Origin: Flavobacterium difficile
GTDB lineage: Bacteria > Bacteroidota > Bacteroidia > Flavobacteriales > Flavobacteriaceae
Length of the DNA stretch: 64,000 bases
Direction of reading: 5' to 3'
NCBI RefSeq assembly: GCF_011392115.1
Contig: NZ_JAAJBT010000004.1
Coordinates: 124,001-188,000 of the forward strand
The position numbers were made by a program, and so were the translations under genes. The first letter of the stretch is position 1; each line of letters starts with the position of its first letter. Shown here in pieces: positions 53,911-61,518 of this stretch. A model generated the notes under the pieces. That model saw only the letters and a list, made by a program, of their open reading frames with translations, was not told where the DNA came from and ran no database searches.

Positions 53911-54471
53911 ATGATTTCAATGTTACCTAAAAAAGGTTGTTTACTCGTTGCAGAACCAACCATACTAAATGACATGTCTTTTAACAGATCTGTAATCTTG
54001 TTAACAGAACATACAAAAGACGGAAGTGTAGGGTTTATATTAAACAAACCACTATCCTATTCTATCAATGACTTAATCCCAGAAATTGATGCCAACTTTA
54101 TGGTATATAATGGCGGACCAGTTGAACAAGATAACTTGTATTTTTTACATAACGTTCCAGAATTAATACCGGAAAGTGTAGAAATATCTTATGGTTTATA
54201 CTGGGGTGGTGATTTTGAAAGTACTAAAAATTTAATCAACGAAGGAAAAATTTCTAAAGAAAACATTCGTTTTTTCCTTGGATATAGTGGTTGGGATACC
54301 AATCAGTTAGAGGAAGAATTAGAAGATAATTCATGGATAATTGTTGAAAATGAATTAAAAAACAAAATCATAGCCAAAAACAGCCAAAATTTTTGGAAAG
54401 AAAAACTGAACGAAATTGGTGGTGAATACATTTATTTTTCTAATTCACCAGAAAATCCTACGCTCAATTAA
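53911..54471 (+). CDS. YqgE/AlgH-family protein
   Basis: The 186-residue protein has the family motifs LVAEPTILND, SVGFILNKPL, YNGGPVEQDNLYFLH, YGLYWGGDFE and FFLGYSGWDTNQLEEE. The biochemical function is unknown; in other bacteria it lies near ruvX. Here it stands between the HU gene and a convergent aminotransferase gene that it overlaps by eight bases. Confidence 0.92.
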   Translation: MISMLPKKGCLLVAEPTILNDMSFNRSVILLTEHTKDGSVGFILNKPLSYSINDLIPEIDANFMVYNGGPVEQDNLYFLHNVPELIPESVEISYGLYWGGDFESTKNLINEGKISKENIRFFLGYSGWDTNQLEEELEDNSWIIVENELKNKIIAKNSQNFWKEKLNEIGGEYIYFSNSPENPTLN

Positions 54472-55297
54472 TTGTGTTGTTTAATAATTCTATTATTTCT
54501 TTAGTTAAATCTGAAGTAAATTCTTTTTTTCTATATTTTGTAATCGACTGAATCCCTGTAATTACATTTGAAAGAAACAATTCATCTGCTTTTTGTAAAT
54601 CGAATGGTGAAATGCTTTTTTCAATCATTTCTATGTTTTCTATTTTGGTGGCAAGAGCAATAATTTGCTTGCGCATTATTCCGTTCAAACAACCATCAGA
54701 AATTGGTGGTGTAATTAATTGATTACCCATTTTCATGAAAATATTGCCATTAATGGCTTCCACTACATTTTTTTCTTCATTAATTATAAGACAATTGTCA
54801 AAGCCATTTTCTTTTGCAAAAACACTTGCAACAACATTTAACATCTTGTTATTGGTTTTTAATGTCGATAATAAATGTTTTGAAACATGGAAATCTTTAA
54901 ACAATTCCACTTCATAGTTTAAAGGTAATAGCACATAATTTTCGGAAGCTAATTCAGAACAAGTAATTACAAACTGTACATCATTAGAAGTTGGATTATA
55001 AAACCCATCAGCATTTCTAAACACAGAAAAACGAATTCTATTACTCAGTTTATGAGTTTGCACATCAATTAACTTAAGAATTTCTTCTTCCATAAATTCC
55101 ATGGTGAAATTCATAGGAATTTCCATTCTACAAATTCTCATGGAAGCCATTAATCGTAAATAATGTTCTTCTAAAAATAAAATTTTAGTTCCATTTACTT
55201 TGATAGTTTCAAAAATGGCATCACCAAAAAGAAATCCTCTGTTGTTTTCTATAGCCGAGTTGCTAGTTTCTTGTATGTTTCCGTTGAAATTAATCAT
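54464..55297 (-). CDS. Aminotransferase class IV (aminodeoxychorismate lyase-like)
   Basis: The 277-residue product belongs to fold-type IV PLP enzymes (PabC, BCAT, D-amino acid aminotransferase). The N-terminal GFLFGDAIFETIKV is typical; the PLP lysine is expected in SKHLLSTLKTNN. The likely role is 4-amino-4-deoxychorismate lyase in folate synthesis, though a D-amino acid transferase cannot be excluded. The start at 55297 (MINFNGN) is favoured over the in-frame ATG at 55330, whose first residues are not conserved. The 3' end overlaps yqgE. Confidence 0.85.
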   Translation of the reverse strand: MINFNGNIQETSNSAIENNRGFLFGDAIFETIKVNGTKILFLEEHYLRLMASMRICRMEIPMNFTMEFMEEEILKLIDVQTHKLSNRIRFSVFRNADGFYNPTSNDVQFVITCSELASENYVLLPLNYEVELFKDFHVSKHLLSTLKTNNKMLNVVASVFAKENGFDNCLIINEEKNVVEAINGNIFMKMGNQLITPPISDGCLNGIMRKQIIALATKIENIEMIEKSISPFDLQKADELFLSNVITGIQSITKYRKKEFTSDLTKEIIELLNNTIN

Positions 55298-55349
55298 AAA
55301 AAATGCTCCTGCCTTTTGTTGCGGGAGCAAATATACTTATTTATTGAAA

Positions 55350-55742
55350 TTAAACCGAACCAATTACGTGTTTTAAATCGGAAACTAAACTTTCCCACAA
55401 TAATTTATTTTCTAGTAGTTCTTCTTCCTCAGAAAAATCAACTACAATCAAAGAAACGTCATTGGTAATTTCATCAACTTGAATTTTTAGTTCAAAGAAA
55501 TATTCTGTTTCTTTATTATTTTCATCTAACCATTTGAATTTAACTTTTTCACCTGATTTTTTTGATGCTAACTTAGCATTTTCTTCAGAATCGTCCCAAA
55601 TAAATGTGTAAAACTCTCCACGAGAATTTACATTATCTGCAAACCATTCTGATAATCCAGATGGAGTAATTATATATTGATACAATAATTGTGGCGAAGA
55701 GTGAATGGGAAACTCTAGTTCATACTTAACTTTTGGCTTCAT
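55350..55742 (-). CDS. START-like (SRPBCC) domain protein
   Basis: The 130-residue protein has the helix-grip pattern: ELEFPIHSSPQLLYQYIITPSGLSEWFADNV and a C-terminal helix (LLWESLVSDLKHVIGS). The related AHSA1/START-like proteins bind hydrophobic ligands, but a ligand cannot be inferred. It lies 52 bp upstream of the aminotransferase IV gene on the same strand, and the two may be cotranscribed. Confidence 0.88.
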   Translation of the reverse strand: MKPKVKYELEFPIHSSPQLLYQYIITPSGLSEWFADNVNSRGEFYTFIWDDSEENAKLASKKSGEKVKFKWLDENNKETEYFFELKIQVDEITNDVSLIVVDFSEEEELLENKLLWESLVSDLKHVIGSV

Positions 55743-55850
55743 AGTTGTTTTTGTAAATTTTTAGCAAAATATAAAAAAAAACGATACCACAACTATATTT
55801 TATTGGATTTTTTTATAATGAAATTTTAATAATAAAATTTGTAAATAATT

Positions 55851-55881
55851 TTTGGAATAAAAGTATTTATTTATATATTTG
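55851..55881 (+). promoter_or_regulatory. Promoter of the tRNA-Met gene
   Basis: TTTG at 55851-55854, a 19-bp spacer and TATATTTG at 55874-55881 match the consensus. The tRNA begins 32 bases downstream, which leaves room for a short 5' leader. Confidence 0.75.
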
Positions 55882-55913
55882 CACCCGCATTGAGAGATGC
55901 AAAACTAATTAAT

Positions 55914-55987
55914 GGCGAGATAGCTCAGTTGGTTAGAGCGCAGGATTCATAACCCTGAGGTCACGGGTTCAACTCCCGTTTTCGCTA
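55914..55987 (+). tRNA. tRNA-Met (CAU anticodon, elongator type)
   Basis: The 74-nt cloverleaf has acceptor arm GGCGAGA with TTTCGCT (G-U at the end pair), U8-A9, D-stem GCTC/GAGC, anticodon stem CAGGA/CCCTG, loop TTCATAA with CAT, and T-stem ACGGG/CCCGT with TTCAACT. The discriminator is A; CCA is not encoded. The initiator features (C1-A mismatch, GGG/CCC) are absent, so it is elongator Met; an Ile-lysidine tRNA is the less likely alternative. Confidence 0.93.
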
Positions 55988-55992
55988 CAAAT

Positions 55993-56032
55993 AAACCCTA
56001 ACTTCTTACAATCAGAATGTTAGGGTTTTTTA
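55993..56032 (+). terminator. Terminator after tRNA-Met
   Basis: A 10-bp stem AAACCCTAAC/GTTAGGGTTT (55993-56002 with 56019-56028) with a 16-nt loop and a following T-run. Confidence 0.9.
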
Positions 56033-56355
56033 TTGCTTAAAATATAGAATTTTATCTTTTTAGAACATGGTCAGATAAGACTTAAATTAATTTTTTATCT
56101 AATTTAATTGATTCATAGATGATAAGAAAACTATATTTTAAAAAAAAAAAATAAAACAATCAAACATTTAACTGAACATAACTATTTATCTTCTAATTGT
56201 ATTTAAATGATAGTATTGATTTCTGATTCTCATCGAATATTAGAAAAGTAACCTCAATTCTTTTATTTAGATTTCGACTCAACAAGTTTCATTTAAAAAA
56301 CAATTATTAAAGTGTAACCAAGAAATTAATATATAATAGTCTGATTTTCCTTTAC
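56033..56355. other. Non-coding AT-rich gap
   Basis: Between the tRNA terminator and the stop of the minus-strand lipoprotein gene no ORF, RNA gene or repeat is evident. Confidence 0.6.
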
Positions 56356-57231
56356 CTATTTTAAAGATTCGAGACTAACTTGAAATAAATTTCCACCTGT
56401 TTTTTTTACTTTTTCATCCGCAATGAATAATTCTTCATTATTTTTAAAACAAACCGCCTCTTTTTGAGAATAATGATTTAAATTTAATTCGGTCATTTTA
56501 CCATTTGTAATATCATCTTTTGAATAGTTTTCAAAAAGCCACAACTTAGAATGAGAAAGCAATACAAATTTTAATCCATCAGGACTTATAGCAGCACTTG
56601 TAATAGCACAATTATGATAATCACTACAAGTTATAATTTTTTTTATTAATTGCGCTTTATGATGTCCTGCTTGGTTTGGAACCTTATAAATGTAACTTGT
56701 TCCGTCAAATCCTTTACTCCTATTTTTGGTAAACAAATAGAAATGATTTTCATATTCAAAAAAACCTTCTACATCAAATAATAAATCTTTCTTTTTTGGA
56801 GGAAAATCGGTTTGTTCTGGATAATCAAATGTAACTTTATAAGCTACATCAACACTCTCTTTTTTTAAATCAGATTGGTTGATTTTATAAATGGCCAAAT
56901 CTTTTCTATCATTATCATTGTTTCCAAAATCACCAATATATAAGTTGTCTTTTTTATCAAATGTTAAGTCTTCCCAATCGATATTTTCAACAGCATTGAC
57001 TACAATTGTTTTAGTAATTGTTCCTAAAGTATCTAGTACAGTTACTTCGTTTTCATTGCCACTATCTTCAATGGAATAAATTAGATTGTTTGAAAAAGCT
57101 ACTCCTGAAATTTCTTTAAGTGTTTTTGGTAAATCAGTAATTTGTTTTAACTCTGAAGTTTCGCTTTTATTTTCACATGAAAGTAAAGAAATGCATGCAA
57201 CTGCTAAAAGTGTTTTTATTGTATTTTTCAT
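56356..57231 (-). CDS. Beta-propeller-like lipoprotein (SdiA-regulated-like)
   Basis: The 291-residue product has a lipobox (LLSC, Cys19) and six or so blade-like strands (LKEISGVAFSNNLIYSIED, DWEDLTFDKKDNLYIGDFGNN, CAITSAAISPDGLKFVLLS). The ISGVAF/WEDL/GDFGNN motifs resemble SdiA-regulated and phytase-like propellers. Its function is unknown, perhaps binding at the outer membrane. It starts four bases after the phosphatase-barrel gene and is probably cotranscribed. Confidence 0.82.
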   Translation of the reverse strand: MKNTIKTLLAVACISLLSCENKSETSELKQITDLPKTLKEISGVAFSNNLIYSIEDSGNENEVTVLDTLGTITKTIVVNAVENIDWEDLTFDKKDNLYIGDFGNNDNDRKDLAIYKINQSDLKKESVDVAYKVTFDYPEQTDFPPKKKDLLFDVEGFFEYENHFYLFTKNRSKGFDGTSYIYKVPNQAGHHKAQLIKKIITCSDYHNCAITSAAISPDGLKFVLLSHSKLWLFENYSKDDITNGKMTELNLNHYSQKEAVCFKNNEELFIADEKVKKTGGNLFQVSLESLK

Positions 57232-57235
57232 AATT

Positions 57236-60200
57236 TTAAAATTGAAATCCTAATGAAAATGCTACTCTGATTCCGTCAGAAGAGTTGAACCATCCTAAAT
57301 TTGCTGATAATAATTCTGCACCATTAATAAAAAATCCACCACCATAAGAGTTATGCCATTTTTTTGATTCTTCGTTATCCAACCAAATTCTACCATAATC
57401 AAATCCTGAATAAATTCCGATTCTAATTGGGATTAATTTTGTTTTCATGGAACTGAAACTATACCTGATATCAGAATTTTGATAAAATGATTGATTTCCA
57501 GTAAATCGTTGGTTTCTAAATCCTCTCAAACCATCTGTTCCCCCGATTGAAGCGGCTTGATAAAACTCAAATTCACTTCCAAAATTGATGTGACTTTTAA
57601 ATTTTGTAGCAAAAACCCATCTTCCTTCACCATCAATTTTATGATTGAAGCTTACTTCTGGAATAATGTAACTGAAACTTCTTTTATTGGTGTCTAAATT
57701 CGTTTTTTGTCCAACAGAAATCTCGGTTTTCATTCCCATTGTTGGATAGGCTTTGTTGTCATAATTTTCAAAATTGAAAGATAAGTGAGTTCCTAAAAAT
57801 TGTACCTCATCAAAAACATAATTGGGTAATTCTAGATTATTTTCAACAAATCTATTTGGAGATTTATGCACTTCAATATTTTCATAACTAGCTCCCAAAC
57901 TTAAACTGGCACCAGATTTGTTCGCCCATTTTAATTTGGGATTAAAATTAAAACTACGCACTTTTACTCGGTTATAATTTAGTTCAAAATTGGCATCAAA
58001 GTTTAAGGTTTCGTTACCATAACCAAAAAAGTTAATCGTGAAATTTGGACTTTGCATAGCCGCATTCAATTCTAAATTTACATTTTTAGTCAGATTTGCA
58101 ATTTCAAATCTATAATTGACTTCATAACCACTTGTTGCAAAATAATAGGCCGTTTTTAATTGATGCTGACTAGTGAATGGATTTCTTTCAAAACCATAAG
58201 ACGTAAAAGTATTATTGAATCCAAATTTAAATCCGTCATCTGGATTGGCGCCTAAAACAGGAATAAATTGATTTTGATATTTTTTAACTTTTTTGAAATC
58301 ATATGTATTAACCTCATAACTATCATCAAGTTTTACTCTTGCATTTTTAGCTTTTGACACATCATTTTTTTTAGATTTATGATCGTAAATAATAACTTTT
58401 TTTCCATTTGAAACAATATAATTATCATTGTTTTGTCCGCCAATAATTCTAATTTTTATGGTATTATTTTCACCATTAACATCAAATGTATCGTCGTCAT
58501 CTAAACCATAAATCCAAATTTCTTTAGTGGTATCAGCTTTATAAATGGCTTTAAAATACGGTTCGGAAGTCGACTCTTTTTTCTTTCGTTGAATCGTAAC
58601 TTCAAGTCTATCATTATCTAAAGCAGTAATTGTAAAGTAATCTTTCTTGTTTGTACCTGTTATTACCGCATATTTGCTTACTAAATCAAAATAACGACTT
58701 GCGATTTTTTGTAAATTATTTTTTCGTTTTTTTAAAGTAGACTTAATTTCATTAATCGTTTGGCTATTTAATTCTGAAGGAAGAGTTGCAAATGCTTCAT
58801 CAATAACTGCATCGGTAATATTTTTCTGAATGTAAGCGACTTGAGCTTTCCAATCTGCTTCATTTAAATGCCTGATAAAAGCTTTATCTAATGGGAAAGG
58901 TTCTAAATTAAAGCCTTTTACATCTTCTAAATCTTCGCTGTACTTTCTTAAGATTTTGGCCATTGGAATTAATTTAACCGCTGCTCCAAGAACAAAACCG
59001 TCAGACATAATGGAAAAAGACTGATCTCGATCTCTTGGCAGAGGTTTGAAAACTGTTTTGTCATTTTCTTTAAATTCTAACCATCTCCATTGGTCTTGAT
59101 GCCTGTCCCAATCGCCAATTAACATATCGAATAATCTGGCTTTTATATATTCTTTTTCATCTACAATCTGATTTTGATCTGCTTGAATTTTTTCAAAAAC
59201 GTCATAAGTACTATAAATATTTCCTGTGAAATTTTTATCTTCAAGAATTAAATTTCCATCTGCTGGATGTTCTTCGAAAAGATATAACTCGTTACCAAAT
59301 TCAGAATTAAATTCACCCAACGCATTTTGTTTTGGAATATAATACAATTTCGAATTTAAAGAATTGATTTGAATAGCGTTTGCTAATTTTCCAACAATAA
59401 AAGGTGCGTAAGGATATGCACCAGTGAAAACATCTTTCACTAAATCTTCAGAAGCTGTATTCTCAAATTGTTTTTGAACATACTGACTTTTAAACATAGA
59501 AGCTTGAATGTATTGCGACGCACTTTTTTTCATAGCTCGCATTACATATTGTTTTCCATCTTTAGCTTTTAATCGCAACGTTCTTGATTGAGTTCCACCG
59601 CCTTTTCGTAGTGGTTTTAATCCACCAAAAAGAGTATCTAATGAAACGACTTTAGCTGTTATTTCCTTGCTATATTCTTCTCTATATCTTTTACCCCAAA
59701 AGAAATTATAGGTTTTACTTTTTGAGGTTTCTGCTTCAGAGTAAATACGTGCTTTGATAGAATCTGGAAATTTTTCTAAGAATACTTTTTGATTAATTGA
59801 TTCCTTAGGTTGAATTACAGTTGTTTGAAATTCAACCTTATCATTTCTTGCGTTAATGAATTTTACATTTGCTCCGCCATTTTCAAAAACTTCTAATATA
59901 GCATATCCATTAGTGGCGTGTGCATAAATTCCTCCATCAGAATTTTTCACAGGTTCTATTTTTGAACCCGAACCACTAATGATTTGAGGAATATCATTTT
60001 TTACTAGGTACTGCAAACTATGATCGTGACCAGAAACAAAAATCACATTCTCATTTTGTTGGGCGGCAGCAGTAAGATTCTTTTTTAATTCGTTATAATG
60101 AACATTTTGTAAATCTGCATTACTTACTCCACTTGTTTTACGAAGCCAATTTTTCAAAGTTCCTAAGATTGGAATTGGACTTAAGTGACTTTTAAACGAA

Positions 60201-60904
60201 TATTTTCCACCATGTGGTCCATTGGAAAACATCGGATGATGAATGGCAACTATTGTAGTTTTACCACGAGCTTTTTTGATTTCACTTCGAAATTCATCTA
60301 AAAATTGACTTCTAGTTTTGATGTCGCAATTTTCATTTATGGTTGGATGATTGTCCCAATTGGTAATGTACCATTGCGAATCGACAATAATTAATGTAAT
60401 ATCTTCTGAAATATCTATGCTTTCAATTGGGCAACCCTCTTGAGGTAAGAATGATTTTTTCCCAAGTTGGTTTACAACGATTTCTTCTTGTCTTTTTAAA
60501 CCTTCGTTACCCTCGTGATACCAGTCGTGATTACCTGGAATAAAAATAGTTTTCCCTTTGAATCCCTTTGCAATATCAATTTGTTCTTGCAGTTTTTTTA
60601 CAGCATCATCATGTCCATTATCTTTTTCTTTAGGCATTCCGGCTGGATAAATATTATCTCCTAAGAAAAGTAGCGTACTGTTTTTACTTGCGTTTTTAAG
60701 ATTATTAATTAATGAATTTGAGTAATCGATTGTATCCTTAAACACACCATTACCTGCATCACCAACCAAAATAAAAGTGTGAGTAACTTTTGTTTCATTA
60801 GGAAAAAAATCACTTTTTATTTTAGAATTATACTGCGCGTGATATGTTGCACATGATTGAACTAAAATGAATATCGGCAAGAAAAAAAACAGCCTTCTTT
60901 TCAT
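57236..60904 (-). CDS. Lipoprotein fusing a metallophosphatase, a kinase-like middle domain and an outer-membrane barrel
   Basis: The 1222-residue protein starts with a lipobox (LVQSC, Cys18). Residues about 43-345 are a calcineurin-like phosphoesterase with all metal motifs: LVGDAGN (Asp49), FLGDNIYP, PGNHDWY (Asn125/His126), AIHHPMF and SGHDHS. Residues about 400-720 have no family recognised with certainty. They contain RAMKK (456-460), IGDWDRHQDQW (Asp600-Arg-His) and RDRDQSFS (Asp625/627), in the order of a kinase-like Lys, catalytic loop and metal Asp. Residues about 880-1222 are an Omp85/surface-antigen-like barrel with GLRGF near 1126 and a terminal Phe. It is followed by a propeller lipoprotein gene. 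Confidence 0.85.
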   Translation of the reverse strand: MKRRLFFFLPIFILVQSCATYHAQYNSKIKSDFFPNETKVTHTFILVGDAGNGVFKDTIDYSNSLINNLKNASKNSTLLFLGDNIYPAGMPKEKDNGHDDAVKKLQEQIDIAKGFKGKTIFIPGNHDWYHEGNEGLKRQEEIVVNQLGKKSFLPQEGCPIESIDISEDITLIIVDSQWYITNWDNHPTINENCDIKTRSQFLDEFRSEIKKARGKTTIVAIHHPMFSNGPHGGKYSFKSHLSPIPILGTLKNWLRKTSGVSNADLQNVHYNELKKNLTAAAQQNENVIFVSGHDHSLQYLVKNDIPQIISGSGSKIEPVKNSDGGIYAHATNGYAILEVFENGGANVKFINARNDKVEFQTTVIQPKESINQKVFLEKFPDSIKARIYSEAETSKSKTYNFFWGKRYREEYSKEITAKVVSLDTLFGGLKPLRKGGGTQSRTLRLKAKDGKQYVMRAMKKSASQYIQASMFKSQYVQKQFENTASEDLVKDVFTGAYPYAPFIVGKLANAIQINSLNSKLYYIPKQNALGEFNSEFGNELYLFEEHPADGNLILEDKNFTGNIYSTYDVFEKIQADQNQIVDEKEYIKARLFDMLIGDWDRHQDQWRWLEFKENDKTVFKPLPRDRDQSFSIMSDGFVLGAAVKLIPMAKILRKYSEDLEDVKGFNLEPFPLDKAFIRHLNEADWKAQVAYIQKNITDAVIDEAFATLPSELNSQTINEIKSTLKKRKNNLQKIASRYFDLVSKYAVITGTNKKDYFTITALDNDRLEVTIQRKKKESTSEPYFKAIYKADTTKEIWIYGLDDDDTFDVNGENNTIKIRIIGGQNNDNYIVSNGKKVIIYDHKSKKNDVSKAKNARVKLDDSYEVNTYDFKKVKKYQNQFIPVLGANPDDGFKFGFNNTFTSYGFERNPFTSQHQLKTAYYFATSGYEVNYRFEIANLTKNVNLELNAAMQSPNFTINFFGYGNETLNFDANFELNYNRVKVRSFNFNPKLKWANKSGASLSLGASYENIEVHKSPNRFVENNLELPNYVFDEVQFLGTHLSFNFENYDNKAYPTMGMKTEISVGQKTNLDTNKRSFSYIIPEVSFNHKIDGEGRWVFATKFKSHINFGSEFEFYQAASIGGTDGLRGFRNQRFTGNQSFYQNSDIRYSFSSMKTKLIPIRIGIYSGFDYGRIWLDNEESKKWHNSYGGGFFINGAELLSANLGWFNSSDGIRVAFSLGFQF

Positions 60905-60908
60905 ATAT

Positions 60909-61517
60909 CTATCTAAATTTAAAAGCTATTACAAAAGCTATAACTGAAAGTATAATTCCGAACATAAAAATGGTGTATGCAATTCGGAGTAAGCTGTATT
61001 TTTTTTCTAAGACAATTCCCAAATGGTATAAATCCTTTATCATAGAATTATACAAATATTCCTTATCTTTCATTAATTCATTCATGGCCCAATTGTAATC
61101 GTCATAAGACATTTTATAAAAATTTCCGAAAAATAAAAGATTTACATTTTTGTCATTTACTTCATTTCTAGTAAAACTCCCCTTTGTAACAGTTGGTCTT
61201 GTCGCTAAAATGGCAAAAGTTATCGCAATTACGCTCGATAGCACTAAAATTAAAGTTGGTGTAATTAAATGTGCATTTGAAGGATTATCTAATTTTGGGA
61301 TGATCGTGGTTAAAGAAACAGAAATAATTATGGCATTTACAGACAACAAAATATTGGCTTTATTATCCACTAAACCACTCAAATTGTTATGGTTGTTCAA
61401 AGTTGTTCTGAACATCGTATCAATACCTCTTTCTGGTTTTGGTTTTTTTTGCTTTTTAACTTTTTCTTTTAGAGCAGAAGATAATTTCTCATTTTCATTT
61501 GAACTAATTTCTTTCAT
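60909..61517 (-). CDS. Pycsar-effector-like membrane protein (DUF5706/PycTM)
   Basis: The 202-residue product from the ATG at 61517 has a lysine-rich cytoplasmic start and the segment IDTMFRTTLNNHNNLSGLVDNKANILLSVNAIIISVSL, typical of PycTM/DUF5706. Two helices are followed by a helical linker and a last membrane helix (IAYTIFMFGIILSVIAFVI). In the known defence system such proteins act with a cyclic-pyrimidine cyclase as membrane-disrupting effectors. No cyclase gene lies in the window. The ATG is one base beyond the stop of the GAF-HD gene (TAAcATG), so the two are tightly linked. The upstream in-frame ATG at 61547 would overlap that gene. Confidence 0.85.
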   Translation of the reverse strand: MKEISSNENEKLSSALKEKVKKQKKPKPERGIDTMFRTTLNNHNNLSGLVDNKANILLSVNAIIISVSLTTIIPKLDNPSNAHLITPTLILVLSSVIAITFAILATRPTVTKGSFTRNEVNDKNVNLLFFGNFYKMSYDDYNWAMNELMKDKEYLYNSMIKDLYHLGIVLEKKYSLLRIAYTIFMFGIILSVIAFVIAFKFR

Positions 61518-61518
61518 G

